A stretch of DNA of 64,000 nucleotides from NCBI GenBank assembly GCA_011947345.1, contig JAAVTG010000620.1, positions 496,001 through 560,000 on the forward strand, written 5' to 3'. Positions 44,897 through 58,300 of this stretch are shown here, one piece after another. Source of the DNA: Phytophthora quininea. Taxonomy: Eukaryota > Oomycota > Peronosporomycetes > Peronosporales > Peronosporaceae. Every line of letters starts with the position of its first letter. The stretch's first letter is position 1. The translations under genes were made by a program, and so were the position numbers. The notes under the pieces are model-generated. The model was not told where the DNA came from. It worked only from the letters and a program-made list of their open reading frames with translations, and did no database searches.

Positions 44897-47800
44897 ATGA
44901 GCGACTCGGACGAGAGTGTGCGTGCCTCGATCTCTGCCCTCCGTGTCTTTCTTGTACGCGTTCTCACTCTTGTGTCTGTGGCCTCGCAGTTCTCGCCAGA
45001 CAGCCCCGTCAAGCCGAAGAAAGCCACGCCCCGGAAGAAGAAGTCAACAGGAGCGAAGGTCACTGCAGCCGCCAAGAAGACACAGACCAAGACGACCAAG
45101 GAGCCAGTCAAGAAGAAGAAGGAGGAATGGGAGGACTCGGATTCCGAGTCGGACGCTTCGTTCGGCAGTGACGATGGCAACGTCAACATGGCCCCAGCGC
45201 CCCAGGACGAGGGAACGCCAAAGCAGTCCATTGAGCAGATCTACCAGAAGAAGACACAGTTGGAGCACATTCTGCTGCGTCCAGACACCTACGGTGGGGG
45301 TTGTAGAGAGGGATAGAATTGGAGGAGAGGCCCTGTTGCTGAAGCGTTTTGTTTTACTTTGTGTCTTGTTGCAGTGGGCTCTATCGAGCACGTAGAGCAG
45401 AGCATGTGGGTGTTTGACGAAGAGACCAAGAAGATGGCGATGAGGAAGATCAACTTTGTGCCTGGCCTGTACAAGATCTTTGACGAGATCATCGTCAACG
45501 CGTGCGACAACAAACAGAGGGACAAATCCATGGACACGCTCAAAGTCAACATTGACGTCGAGAAGGGCGAGATCTCGGTGTGGAACAATGGCAAAGGTAT
45601 CCCGATTGTGCTTCACAAGGAACACAAGGTCTATGTGCCAGAGTTGATCTTCGGCCACCTGCTGACGGGCAGCAACTTCGACGATAAGAAAAAGAAGACT
45701 ACGGGTGGTCGCAATGGCTACGGTGCCAAATTAACCAACATCTTCTCGAACGAGTTCACCGTGGAAACGGCCGATTCCAGCACCAAACAAAAGTATAAAC
45801 AGATTTTTGAAGGCAACATGAGCAAGAAGCAGCCGCCTTCGATCTCCAAGTGGGGCAAGAAAGACTACACTTGCATCACATTCAAGCCAGATCTGGTGCG
45901 GTTCAAAATGTCCATACTCGATGACGACATTGTGTCGCTCTTTAAGAAGCGCGTCTACGACGTCGCTGGTGTCTCTGGCAAAGGGCTTAACGTGCACCTC
46001 AACGGCGAGAAAATCGCGATCAAGTCTTTCCCGCAATATGTCTCGATGTATCCGGGCCCCAAAGGCCACGAAAGCGAAGAGAAAAAGGACTCGGACGACG
46101 TCAACCCTGCCGAGGATAGCGACAAGGACGGCAACGACTACGAGGATAAAAACACAAAGCCGAAGCCTAAAGCTAAGCCCAAACCATCCAACATCACTTC
46201 CAACGGCGTCATTTTCGAGAAGGTGAATGAGCGCTGGCAGGTTGGTGTCGGGCCGAGTGATGATGGATTCCAGCAAGTCAGCTTTGTCAACGGCATTTGC
46301 ACTACGAAAGGAGGACAGCACGTTAACTACATCGCAGATCAAATTACGACCAAGCTCGTGGCTACACTGAAAAAGAAGAACAAGGGAGAAGCTGTCAAGC
46401 CGAACTACATTAAAACGCACATGTTCGTCTACGTCAGTGCGCTTATCGACAACCCGGCATTCGATTCCCAGGTATGTCGTTTCTTCGTAAGGTTTTTTGC
46501 TGGCATCGCCACTGACTTTTGCTCTGTTTAGACGAAAGAGACGTTGACGACGCGACCAGTGCACTTCGGCTCTACCTTCACGCTGAGTGACAAGTTCCTG
46601 AAGCAAGTGGAAAAGAGCGGCATGGTGGAGAAAATCCTTTCGTTTGCTGCCTTTAAACAAACCGCCGAGTTACGTCGGAAGGGCGGCGGCGGCGGAAAAA
46701 GGTCGCGACTGACAGGAATTCCTAAACTGGACGATGCCAACCATGCTGGAACAGCGAAAGGTAAGGACTGCACACTGATCCTAACAGAAGGAGACTCCGC
46801 CAAAACGGTCGCTGTGGGCGGGCTGGCTGTTGTCGGCAGAGACTACTACGGCGTTTTCCCACTGCGAGGTAAAATGCTTAACGTGCGCGAAGCTAGTCAT
46901 TCGCAAATCTTGAAAAACGAAGAAATCCAGAACGTGGTCAAGATCCTCGGCCTCAAGTACGGACAAACGTACGAGTCTACGAAAGGGTTGCGCTATGGCC
47001 ACCTGATGATCATGGCAGACCAGGACCACGATGGGAGTCACATCAAAGGGTTGGTGATCAACCTCATTCATCACTTCTGGCCGTCGCTTCTGCTTGTGGA
47101 CGGCTTTTTGCAGGAGTTTATTACTCCAATCGTCAAGTGCACGAAAGGGAGAACGCGCGAAATCTTCTACACGATGCCAGAGTACGTCGCTTGGCGGGAA
47201 CGGACAAATCAAGGCCGTGGTTGGACAATTAAGTACTACAAGGGTCTCGGTACCAGTACATCCGCCGAGACGAAGGAGTATTTTTCGGATCTGCAGACGC
47301 ACCAAATTGGGTTTTTGTACGGAGGGGATGGAGATGCGGACGCCATTGATATGGCGTTCTCTAAGAAGCGCGTTGAGGATCGCAAGGATTGGCTGAGAGG
47401 CTATGAACCTGGTACTTACATCGACTACGATGTTGACGACATGGGCTATACTGAGTAAGTCTTGTCTTCGAGGGTAGGTAGTACGGGGCAGATCTAACCT
47501 TTTTACTTTGTGCGGACAGCTTCGTGAACAAGGAGCTCATTCTTTTCTCCATGGCGGACAACATTCGTTCCATCCCAAGTCTGGTGGACGGATTTAAGCC
47601 ATCGCAGCGAAAAGTGCTATTCTGTTGCTTCAAACGCAACCTTCGGGTGGGCGATCCACAGTTTTCTCACTCTCTAAGTCGGTTTTGTCTAATGGATTTG
47701 TCTCCTATGTATTGTAGTCTGAGCTCAAGGTTGCACAGCTGGCTGGTTACGTGTCAGAGCACTCCGCCTACCACCACGGAGAGCAGGGCTTACAAGGTTG

Positions 47801-49841
47801 TATCGTCAACATGGCACAGGATTTTGTCGGAAGCAACAATTTACATCTGCTATCTCCAATCGGTCAGTTCGGCACGAGACTGATGGGAGGAAGGACGCGG
47901 CCAGCCCTCGTTACATTTTCACTAATCTGGAGAAGCTCACACGCCTCGTGTACGATCCGCTGGATAACGACGTGCTAAAGTACCTGGACGAAGACGGCCA
48001 GTCAATCGAACCGGAATGGTACATCCCTATTATTCCGATGGTGCTTGTCAACGGCAGCGACGGTATTGGCACTGGGTGGTCCAGTTCGGTGCCGAACTAC
48101 AACCCTTTGGATATTATCAAGGGACTCCGACAAATGATCAAGGGCGAAGACGTGACCCCTTTGACGCCCTGGTACCGAGGATTTACTGGACATATCGTAG
48201 AGAAAACCAACACGCGAGGTGACGCCCGAAATTACGTTGTGCAGGGAAAGTTTGAGGTCCTCGATGACAGCGAAACGCTCGTGATCTCGGAGCTTCCTGT
48301 GAAGACGTGGACGCAGACGTACAAACAGTTCCTGGAAAGCCTAGTAGAAGCCGGCACAATCAAAGACTACAAAGAGAATCACACTGATGTCAAGGTCCTG
48401 TTTACGATCTCGTTGGAGAAGAAGAAGTTGGAGGAGATCCTCAAAGCTCCTGGCGGCATTGTCAAGAAGTTCAAGCTCGAGAGCTCTTTGTCCACCTCTA
48501 ACATGCACCTCTTCGATGCGGCAGGGCGCATCAAGAAGTACGAGACACCAAAGGAAATCATGGACGAGTTTTATGGCATTCGTCTCGACTATTACGAGCG
48601 CCGAAAACAAGCGATGCTGCAGAAGCTTCTCGATCAAATCAAACTCTTGTCCAACAAGGCTCGCTTTGTTCTTGCAGTGGTTGAGGAAGCCTCGTCGTGA
48701 ACAACCGGAAGAAGGTCGAGCTGCTCGAAGAGTTGATAGCCGAGGGCTACGACCAGATCCTCCCCAAGTCAACCAAGAAAAAGAGCGACAACGAATCCGA
48801 ATCGAACGAGTCTGACGAGGAAGACAACGTGGCCGATGCCAGCAGAGGCTACGACTACTTGCTGTCGATGAAGATTTGGAGCTTGACGAAAGAGCGGGTG
48901 GACAAACTCCGCGCAGAGCTCGAAGAACGGGAGCAGGAGCATCGTGTCTTGGAGGGCAGGACTGTGCAAGACTTGTGGACGACAGATCTGGATGCTCTGG
49001 AGATGATGCTCGTTGAAACAGAAGCTGAACGTGAGAGGATCTTGTCGCACACCCCCAAGCAGAAGAACAGGGGCAAGAAGGCAGGCGCGAAGAAGCGGAA
49101 GCGGAAAAGCAACGATGCCAGTGACGACAACGATGACGACTCCGACTATCAAGCGAAGAAGCCCCGCACTCCATCAAAAGCAAGACCAAGAACTCCCACG
49201 AAGCCGAGAACCCCAGCGAAGCCACGGACCCCAGCTAAACCGAAAACTCCAGTGGGCAAGAAGGAGAGCAAGACGAACGAAATGAAGGCGTCGAAACCAG
49301 GCACCATCACCTCTTTTTCAAGGCAGAAGTGAAATCGGAGGGCGAGAAGGAAGAGGTGGAGGAACTATCCCTAGCCGAGAGACTTTCTCGACGGTTCAAA
49401 ATTGAAGCACCGAAAGTGGGGACTGCGACCGCACCCTCGTCCAAGCGCGTGGCTAAAAAGGCGGCCACTCTGATCGATTTGGCCAGCGGTGATGCCGAGG
49501 AGGATGATGTGTTTGCTATGGACGTTGATGAGGATGACGCTAAGACGAAGAAAACTGCCCCCAAACCGAAGGCACGTAAAACCTCACCAAAGAAACCAGC
49601 TGCTAAGAAGTCGACCCCAGCAAAGAAGCGGAAGGTTTCGCCTCTCGAAAAAGAGTCGGAGGAAGACGCAAACAGCGATGAGAGTTCTCCCAGTGCGTCT
49701 CGACCCGCACGCGAGCTTCGCGTCACCAAGCGCATCGACTATGGCGCTGTCTCGAGTGACGAGGACGAGGAGAGTGCTGCAGAGAACGACGAGAGCTTTG
49801 CGGTGGAGGAAGCTGAAGACGACAGCGATTTCGACGAGTGA
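44897..49841 (+). CDS. TOP2: DNA topoisomerase II
   Basis: Essential ATP-dependent enzyme that passes one duplex through another. Introns: a 72-bp in-frame one at 44918-44989, then 45294-45374, 46472-46531, 47455-47519 and 47647-47717. GHKL ATPase landmarks: [19 protein letters not shown] and GRNGYGAKL. Toprim: EGDSAK at about 46787 and [11 protein letters not shown]. The winged-helix region carries the catalytic Tyr in AASPRYIF (about 47910). PIGQFGTRL and [15 protein letters not shown] match the family. The C-terminal tail is long, Lys-rich with PKTP repeats, then acidic (DDSDFDE). Three one-base losses (near 47885 in GGAAGG, 48689 in GCC, and the T-run near 49312) break the frame; each restored base gives conserved sequence (GGKDAASP, GLVVNNRK), which shows they are assembly errors. 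About 1,520 residues. Confidence 0.93.
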
Positions 49842-49906
49842 GGAAGCACTTCCATGGTGGAACCGTGGCAACTAGTAAGATCGCCTTGCCATTCATTCTA
49901 ATCTGA

Positions 49907-52388
49907 TTATTTTTCATCTGACGAAGCCTTGCGCTCCTGCCACGCCCTACGAAGACTCGCTACAAACTCATCAAGCTTTTCGTGCCACAGCGTGAAGGGA
50001 CTTGGACTCAAGAATACAGCCAACGCCACAATGGCAGCGGCGAACTCGTCGAACTCCAGTTGCTCCGTGTCATCATTGTCAAGGCCCATGACCGATGCGA
50101 AGACATGTTGAGCATTGGCGAGCGCCAACTTGTTGCAGGTCCACACGGGGCTCGGAGAGGCATTAGGTGAACTAATTGCTGAGTCTAACAGCCCAAAAGT
50201 CGTCAAGAACGTCTGGAATTCCTCGAAACTCATCGAGCTCCTTTTTGTCTTCTCGAGGTGAAATTCTTCCGTAGGCAAATCCTCCGTAGAGCTGTCGATC
50301 CCAGCATCTTTGTTCTGGTCAGCACCGTTCACTTGCTCTCCATGCTCCCGAAGCTGTTCAAGAAGCGCTTTTTGTTCCAGCGCAGCTCGTTCTGCTGCTA
50401 CTTCGTCCTGCTTTGCATAGAAGAAAAAACCGAGCGCAGGAACGCCCGATGCTCTAAGAGAGCGCGGCAAACCAGCGGACAACTCCTTTTCGCAGCAAAG
50501 TTGCGCTCCACTAAAGTATTGTCTTTTTCGAAAGCTCGAGGAGCGATAACCTCACGGCAGAACAAGGCCATCACGCGCGCAGGTCGTTCGGCAACTTGTG
50601 CTGTATCGAGAATAAGAGTCGCTTCTTCATTCTCGTGAATAGTTTCTTTCCGCTTCTGAGCGGTTGCAGCAAGCCTCCGTTCAACCTTCTGTGCTGTGAT
50701 TACGCGGTGTCTTTCAAGCGCTATCAGCACAAAAGCTCTGAAAATTGCGCTTTTCCTATACCAACTTGGTCTAGTGGCGTGTTCTGTGAGCAATCGTCGT
50801 CACCCTGCTGAAATGTCTCCACCGCACTAACAAACAGAGCCTCAAGCTTCTGGAACGGCATGCATCGAGGATGTACTAGGCGAAGCTCGTATGTCATGGC
50901 TTTCCATCGGTAGAAAGGAACTTGCGCGCAACTGTTAAATCGGGCTTCCGAGAATCGCTCAAACAGATGCGCGATATGAGCTGCATACAGCGTTAGCACG
51001 TTCTCCAGTTCCAGCAGCTGAGCACGAGTGTCTTCCGTCCCTTCGCTTCGAACAAACAAGTGAGCGCGCATTCGGGAGGTGTCATAAAAGCTGTGAAGAC
51101 CATTCATTGTGCTATCGCAGTGGGGTCTTGAACGATGGCTAGCTTCGATCGAGACCATCGGTGTGTGCTCGACGTATCCTTCCACTGTGTCGGTGCAAGT
51201 ACGCAGCGCTTGGCACACGAAGAAAATCTCGGTTAAGCAAATTGACATAAGATTGCTTCTACCACCCCCACTGCTACGCTTCGCAGCTACACGCCACGCA
51301 AACGCTAGAAATTCGCGGATGGATTGAGCGCAATCGGATTCAGCAGTGGGGGTTACGATACAATGATCCACACAGTGCAGCAATCGTTCGCAATGCTGAC
51401 GAATAAATACATTTGGGTCGTTGCTGCACATGGCAATTATTTGTCGAGCGTACACACGCCACTTCTCTCGAACAGCTACAAGTTCTGGGTCAGCGGGAGT
51501 TGCCAGTGATTTTGATAGTGATGCACTCTTCTCTTTGGTCGGAGCTACACCCGATACCTGTACGAACGCGCCCACTTGTAGCAATTTGTTATCCAGCCAT
51601 CTCATCTTGTGCAGCGTTTCGAACAGTGAATCAAATGTAATATCTGCAGCATTACCTCCAGCTGACTCCACAAGACTTGCAAACATCCAGTCGATATCGA
51701 AGTGCGCTAAATCAGCGTCGTTCACAATTCCACTTTGGACCAGCAGCTCACGCAGCATGTATCGTGAAAGGCCTCGTAAATACTTAGTACTTCCCACGCC
51801 ATTTTCCGTCATTCGACCCCGGCTCCTCTTTATCCGTAGACTGGATGTGACTGGTTTCTGCTTGTTTCCACCATTTTTACGTCTGTCTTCTGGCGCTGTT
51901 GCACTTGTGTCTGACTTGCCGAGTTTCTTGCTCGTTCGCTGCTGTATTCCCTCCTGGCTCTTTAAATGAAGAAATAACGCGCATAATTGATCACGTTGCC
52001 ACTGCACTTGAAAGCGATACATCTCCATTAGGAGTGCGAGAAAGACATCCATGGGTATCTTACGTTCATCGCCTGTGGGCCGATAGAAAGAGCCTAACCG
52101 AGCAATAAGTTCTTCAGTCGATGGAATAACGGAAAACTGAAGGAGGAGGTTGTTGAACGACTCCAGCGTAACTGGTTGGCCGTGGCCAGCTTCAATAATC
52201 TCTCGCAAAGCGGTTTGAGCGGCCACATGCGGCGGTACATTGCGCTGTTCACCATGTTCGTTAGTTGTTCCAGGGTCTGCAGCTTGGGAGGCGAGCGCTG
52301 CCGTGACTTCGCCGATACGAGTCTTGGGTTTCCGTTTAGGTGACGAAGACGGCGATAATGGCGCTGCTGGGGCTGCTGCGTTGCTCAT
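49907..52388 (-). CDS. EF-hand-like / helical protein, probably the C-terminal half of a 1,750-residue protein
   Basis: Reads MSNAAAPAAPLSPSSSPKRKPK, then a helical domain (TLESFNNLLLQFSVIPSTEELIARL, PMDVFLALLMEMYRFQVQW) suggestive of degenerate EF-hands. A second long helical part follows, then after one-base losses near 50760 and 50440 a charged coiled coil (TAQKRKETIHENEE, AERAALEQKALLEQLREHGEQ). A final EF-hand-like segment (FASVMGLDNDDTEQLEFDEFAAAI) ends at 49907. I do not recognise a named family. The ATG at 52388 overlaps the TGA of an upstream frame (ATGA), an arrangement unusual in eukaryotes, so this is more likely continuous with the block at 52336-55177. Confidence 0.55.
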
Positions 52389-55177
52389 GTTGGGTTTTGT
52401 AAGACTTCTTTATCTTTCTTCCGATGACGTTTCCCTCCAGTGGCGGGTGGACGACAAAGAACTCTAAAGTGCAGAACTCGGAAGACTGCTCTCGCCAGAA
52501 ACGTAGCCTTGAGCGCGCAAATGTATTGTACAGGTTGATCGTTTTGACTGATGGCCGCGCCACTACTTGGCAAGGGGTCCTGATACGGAACACCAAGCGT
52601 AAGATTGTCCGTAGCCTGGCAGACCCACAGAAAGAAACATAGTTCCCGATGAGACCGCGTGTTCTCCAAGAACTGGCAAAAAGCTCGAGACTGAAATTGG
52701 CGTCGCGAACACTATGAAGATATCGCACGAATTGCTCCAGTTCTTGCATAGCATCCGCCTCACGAGCACAGCGCTCCAAGAAGAAGTGTAAAACGATTTG
52801 AGATAGCGCTACCGGCTCTGTGGCACCAGCGGATGGGATATGTGACCCCAACGTGGCGTCACCAAGGTCGCGAGTTTCTAGCAGTTGTTGGGACTCCATG
52901 GCCAGCATAAATCGCTGGTAAAATACCCATACTAGTTGCAGGCATAAAGTAATGACTTCTTCGCGGCTATCCTCGACTTCGATAACAGTGTCAGAAATAA
53001 CGGTAGAAGTAGCAGATCGTGGTCGCCGCCTTTTACCTCTAGCTCCGGAGATGTCCACAGAACGGACTTGTCTTCTAGCCGCTAACGCGCCAATTGGAGG
53101 ATCAATTGAAGGCACTTTCGCTTGTCTCCTGGTTTTAGCTCCTGCTTGTGCAGTCAGAAGTTGTTTATCGGTCATCATGAGACCGGCGAGAAACTTACTG
53201 AGGGTGAGCGAAGACTGCTGGTCATCTTTTAACACGGTTTTCGTTTTCGAGGGCTCCCCGATGGCTGCGGATTGACAATACGAGAAAACCAATTACACGG
53301 CGCGACTTCAGCAGCTCCTTGTCCAATTTCAGAAGATCCCGTCACGAAATTATAGCGATCGCCTTCACAGTCGAGTGTCAGAGATTGGGTTAGGTTGTGG
53401 GGAGTCGAGCTGTCCAGTGCTGGTGATGGATCAGAGACTGTAGCAACAATGCTTGGATCACTACCATGTTGAGTAGTGGAGGATAATGCTATTTCACTGC
53501 CTGCAGATGCAGATGCCGTTTGGCCTGTGTGAGTATTTTGGAGGGATTGGAGCTTCAGAGCTTGATCTTGCTGGTTCTCGCGAAGGGCTAAGTTCTCTCG
53601 TTCTAGCACGCGCACACGCTTTTTCTCGCTTTGGAGTTGGTTACGGAGAAGACCAAGCTCATTGTCGTGAAATAACGCACTCGAGATCTCGGCCACGCGA
53701 GCTTTATGAATGTCGCGTTCGTGGTGACTCATGCGGATCTCTTGCTTTGCCATATCGAGTAGTCGAGAGAGTTCTTGGCACTGCTGTTTCAGCACATCGC
53801 ACTCGCTTTCCTCCGCGTTAATCGTAAGATCGGGGGTAAAGGCCAGATCTGGAATCATCCCTTCATTGTTTTGGGTTTCCACGACCGGAAATCTGGTGTC
53901 TGAATGATCGCTTGCAAAGGCGTCCGTGCCATTTACGCCGCTGTGTTCATGAAAATCTCGCAAGTCTCGCATCTCATTTTGAAGCCGTTCATTCCTCTGC
54001 TTGGCGTCGGCAAGCTCGCCCTCGAGTCTCTCCGTTCGCCCTCGCAGTAAATCCACTTCGCCTACAAACACGTTACGAGTAAATTCGTCAAGCTTACCAA
54101 TTCGGTCTGCGACTTCAAGTAAAAACTCCATGGCGTACTGCGCCTCATTCCCAGATAGCTTCATGCCAACAGACCCAGAAAGGTTGTTATTGCCAGCTTG
54201 GTGTTCATCTTTGCCAAACACAACGGAGACAACTTGCTTGATTCCAAATTGAAAGAGCTTCACGAGCTCTCGAGTAGCTCCGCGAACAATGCTTTCGTTG
54301 TGTTTTTGCTCCTGCGCCTGGTCACTGATGGAGAGCAGCAAGTTGTCAATCGAGCAGCATACGCGCAACATGTGGCTGTTCTCCCGCTCACTTTGACGGA
54401 AAACCTGCTCTGCTTCATCGTCTTCGTCGCTCGACCATTCCGAGCTTAGGCTAGCGCAGCTTAGACTGTTTTGCAGAGGACGGATCAAGTCTTGAAATGT
54501 GGCTGCTTTCGCGATGGGTCCCGATTCATATCGTAAATTTTCTTTTACTGCTGCAGGTTCTTCGACTCCTTTCGAGACGTCAAATTGTTGAAATTGACGA
54601 GATCGATGAGAGTACTGCACCGCTGCAGCCGCGAGCGAGAAGCGCTTAGTTGGTGTTGCGGCCGAAGATACGCTAGATCGCACTTTGTATGAGGAAATTG
54701 TTGGCGACGGAGCTCGACTGTTTGTGTTCAAGTTCCTTGACGAAGCCGATCCTAGCACAAATTGACCACGCAGGCGATTTACATGCTGTCGCAACTTCTG
54801 TGGTAGCTTGGGAGTTCCCCGGCACCGCCTGATGTGACTGCAGCATCACCAAGTACAGTAACAAAGCCAGGAACTTGGGACTTTCCAGTTGTTGTTGATG
54901 ATGATGGTTCCGCGCTACCAGGCGCTGTAAGTGGTAGCCGTGACATAGAGTTCTTGCTTAGCCGCATCAACAGTGACGGCGCATTTGCGGAGGGCCGATT
55001 CTCAGGCGAACGTGAAGGGGATTTGTCCGTAGAGCTTGGCAACCCAATATTGTTTGGACGAGACGTCACCCGGTACCTAGCTAACGTCGATCCACTGCTC
55101 CCGATGCTGTCGGTGACCTTCGCTGTTGTGCTGTCCCCGGCCGATGTAGCATTGAAGAAGTCGATCTCCTTGGGCAT
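52336..55177 (-). CDS. Coiled-coil protein, probably the N-terminal half of a 1,750-residue protein
   Basis: Starts at the ATG at 55177 (MPKEIDFFNATSAGDS). A Ser/Pro-rich disordered part is followed, after a one-base loss near 54815, by KLRQHVNRLRGQFVLGSASS. A helical domain (54300-54080) precedes a clear coiled coil at 54070-53540 (VDLLRGRTERLEGELADAKQ, LRNQLQSEKKRVRVLEREN). Further one-base loss near 53275 joins CNW to FSYCQSAAIGEPSK. Nothing identifies a function. Large coiled-coil proteins with EF-hand-like ends are common in flagellar and basal-body structures, but that is only a guess. Confidence 0.5.
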
Positions 55178-55329
55178 CACAGCAAGGCGTCGCTGCGAGC
55201 ATTATGGGGCTATCGCGATAAGGCGCCTCGAGTTGTAACTGCTTGCTGCTCACCAGCAGTTGTTGTGGAAACACGTCAAGATTTTGGGATTGATTCACAC
55301 GCATCTGAACGACCGAAACATCTTACCAC

Positions 55330-58300
55330 TTACGCCATGTATAGCTGCGGGAAGCGCGCGGGTGTCTCTCCCTCTGGCAGCATCTCCTTATCAGGCTCGT
55401 TCACTACCAACCGCTGCCACCTGCACCGCATCGCGTCGGCCTTGCGCTCAGTTGTCACAAACGTCGAGTCTTCCGACAAAGCCAACAAGTCCGACACGCA
55501 GATGCGCCGAGCACCAGGTGTGGCATTCAGTGCATCGGACAAAGCTGCGCGCACAGTGTTAATCGTCGCCAGCGCTTCCACGCGTAGAGCCATTTTCCGT
55601 GGGAATGCTGCGTCTTGGGCGCCAACTTTCACGAGGAGAATTTCTCCTGCAGCGTCGTCCATGTGCAACTGGATGTTCGCGTGGCGCGGTGCGGTGACCA
55701 GCAGCATAACAGGATAATAGCTTACGATGTTCGGGGGCAACAGGGTGCAGTTGGTGCAAAACATTCTCGTTTCATTGCCTGTAAACAGGCGGTCAGCATA
55801 CACTGCCAGCAGCTTGGACTCCTTTCCTTTCTTCGCCGGTACCGGTCGGATCGGAATCGAGAATAAGCTTCGGTTCCCAGTGGAAGCTTTGACATTGTCT
55901 TTCTGCTGCTGCCACGACAGGGCACTGGAGTTGCTGCCCACCACGCGGAACTTGAACGCAACCTCAGTCTCCTCGGGATTTTGGCGCATTCCGAGATTAA
56001 CAGGAAACTTCTCACCCCGGATGTAGTAGATCAGAGACACTGGGAAGCTCATTCTTGATACAGCCTCCTTCGAAATCTCGCTATAGGACTCGTCCTTCTC
56101 GTCAACTTCCTCTTGCTTTTTCGGTGTCGAATACGAGTAAATTGACACTACCGGCTGTTCGTACGCGAGCGCTGCAAGCTCGTTCGTCGGAGTAGCGGTA
56201 CCAGCAAGTTGGTTGAAAAGGAGAGCTTTGTGCTTGTTGGGCAGTAAGAAAAACCCATCGGATTCCTCTCTGAATACTTTCAAGTCGACACGATCTGTGC
56301 CATCCACGTCGTCATCTGCGAATTTCGTCGGCTTGGAACGCGTACTGCCAATGAGGTGCTCCCCATAGTTTTGCACAATCAGGAAGCGCAGGATACGTAG
56401 CACTTCGTGCTTCGCTGTCACCGTCTTTCGAGCAAATTGCAGCAGCTGATTGTCAACTCTTTGAGAGCTTGCGTACCCGTCCAACTTGGATAGCATGACA
56501 ATCGTCTTGGGATCGAAAAGCTGCGCGAAATCGCCCGTTTTGGTTTTGGACAGCGAGATCAATCGACCACAGAGTTCCGAAATCAAAAAGTTCAACGTTT
56601 GATACCGACGCGCTGAGATGGACATGCTGTGAAACACACCACTCAAATTGCGTTTGCCATGCAGCGACTGCTGAGTCATCGTTTGCATGTAGAAGAGCCA
56701 GATCGACAGCGGCTCACTCCAAACGCCCGCATCCAGCTTCAGCTTGGCTTGTAAGTTTTTCTTCATCTCTTTGACGTATTTCTGAGCCGATTGCGTGTGG
56801 TAGAACGATGGCATGACAAAAGATCGGGAACAGCCAGGATGGCAACCAGAACGACCACATTCAACAACAATGGCCACGACTCGCTTCTCCCCCACTGGTA
56901 TCCTGCACCATGTATGTGCCAGTCATTAAGAGACGGCAGAGCTCTAAGCTCAGCGGCATCTGGCAGACAAACGACCCGAACTTCGTCAAGCTTGAGTTTT
57001 CCTCGTCAGCAGAATTGATAGCGTCGAAGTAGGACAGCAACCTGTAGGCACCATCAATGTGAGACAAATCAGGGGCGTCTAGAGCTTGTCGGAGAAGTTC
57101 ACTAGGGACGCCAAACTGGTTCAGCCGCCCTTTCAACTGCAGAACGATGCGGTCCAGCGGTTTGCGCAGCAGTTCTGGTGTATTGTACTCCGCCATACAG
57201 AGATCGCGGAATGCCTCCGAAAACAAGTGGAATGCCGTTCCTGGCATGACACGTCCAGCACGACCGGATCGCTGCAGAGCTGATGCACGTGAACACCAGG
57301 TGTCCACTAGCACCTCCGCGTGAGAACTGCCCGCATTCGGCATCTCGATTTGCTTTTCAATCGCACAATTAATCACATGAGTCACATCTGGAATGGTCAC
57401 GCTACTTTCTGCAATGTTGGTGGACAATATAATCTTTGTTGATCTGCTGCCGAGCAATTCAAATGCCTTTTGCTGATGTTCCAACTCAATGCCAGAATGA
57501 AGTACAAGCACTTGGACAATCTGTTTGCAAGAGGCAATTTGTGCCAGTAAACTCAACGAGTCGTAAAGTGTGTTGATGCTTCCAATACCAGGGAGGAAGA
57601 TCAGAATGCATTGCGATCCAGTCTGATCGCGATGGTTCTCAACAAGTACGCGAACCATTTCCTCAATCACTACCAACTGCTTCTCGTGGATCTTGGAGAT
57701 TGCTTTCTTCGCCATCTCGCTGTTGGCGCTCAAACGACTCTGCGAAAGAATACTGAATTGGTCTCTCATTAGAACCAGTTCCTTGTGACAGCGTTGCCAA
57801 AGGGTGGGAAACCATCCAGAAAACTCATCCAAGTAAACATTTTTCACAGGAAATAATTTGGAACCAACAAAAGTGGTTTCCTGCTCACCAGTCTGGTTGA
57901 GAGCGCTTTACCAAGATACTTAACGAGAACCTGAGCATCCATCGTTGCTGACATGATGACCAAGCGTAAATGAGGTTGATCCTTGAGTTGAAGTTTCAGC
58001 AAGAGTAGCAAGAGATCAACATCTATGCTGCGCTCATGAACCTCATCTAACACCAAGTGCGTCATCGTTCGAAGAGCATTCGGGTCGTGAATAATCCGCT
58101 CAACCATATACCCAGTCGTCACGTACGTTATCTTGGTCTTGCTTGATGTCATTTGTTTCTGACCAATTCTGTATCCAATAACATTCCCAACTTTGCCACT
58201 CTCCCCAAACTCGTTCCCTTCTCGCATCTTGGCGACGGTGTTAGCGAGCTCAATCGCAGCGATTCGTCTGGGTTGTGTCACGTAAATATTGACTGGACGC

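Noticed and set aside
45731..46660. 309-codon ORF on the minus strand inside topoisomerase II
   Set aside because: Antisense shadow of a strongly coding exon.
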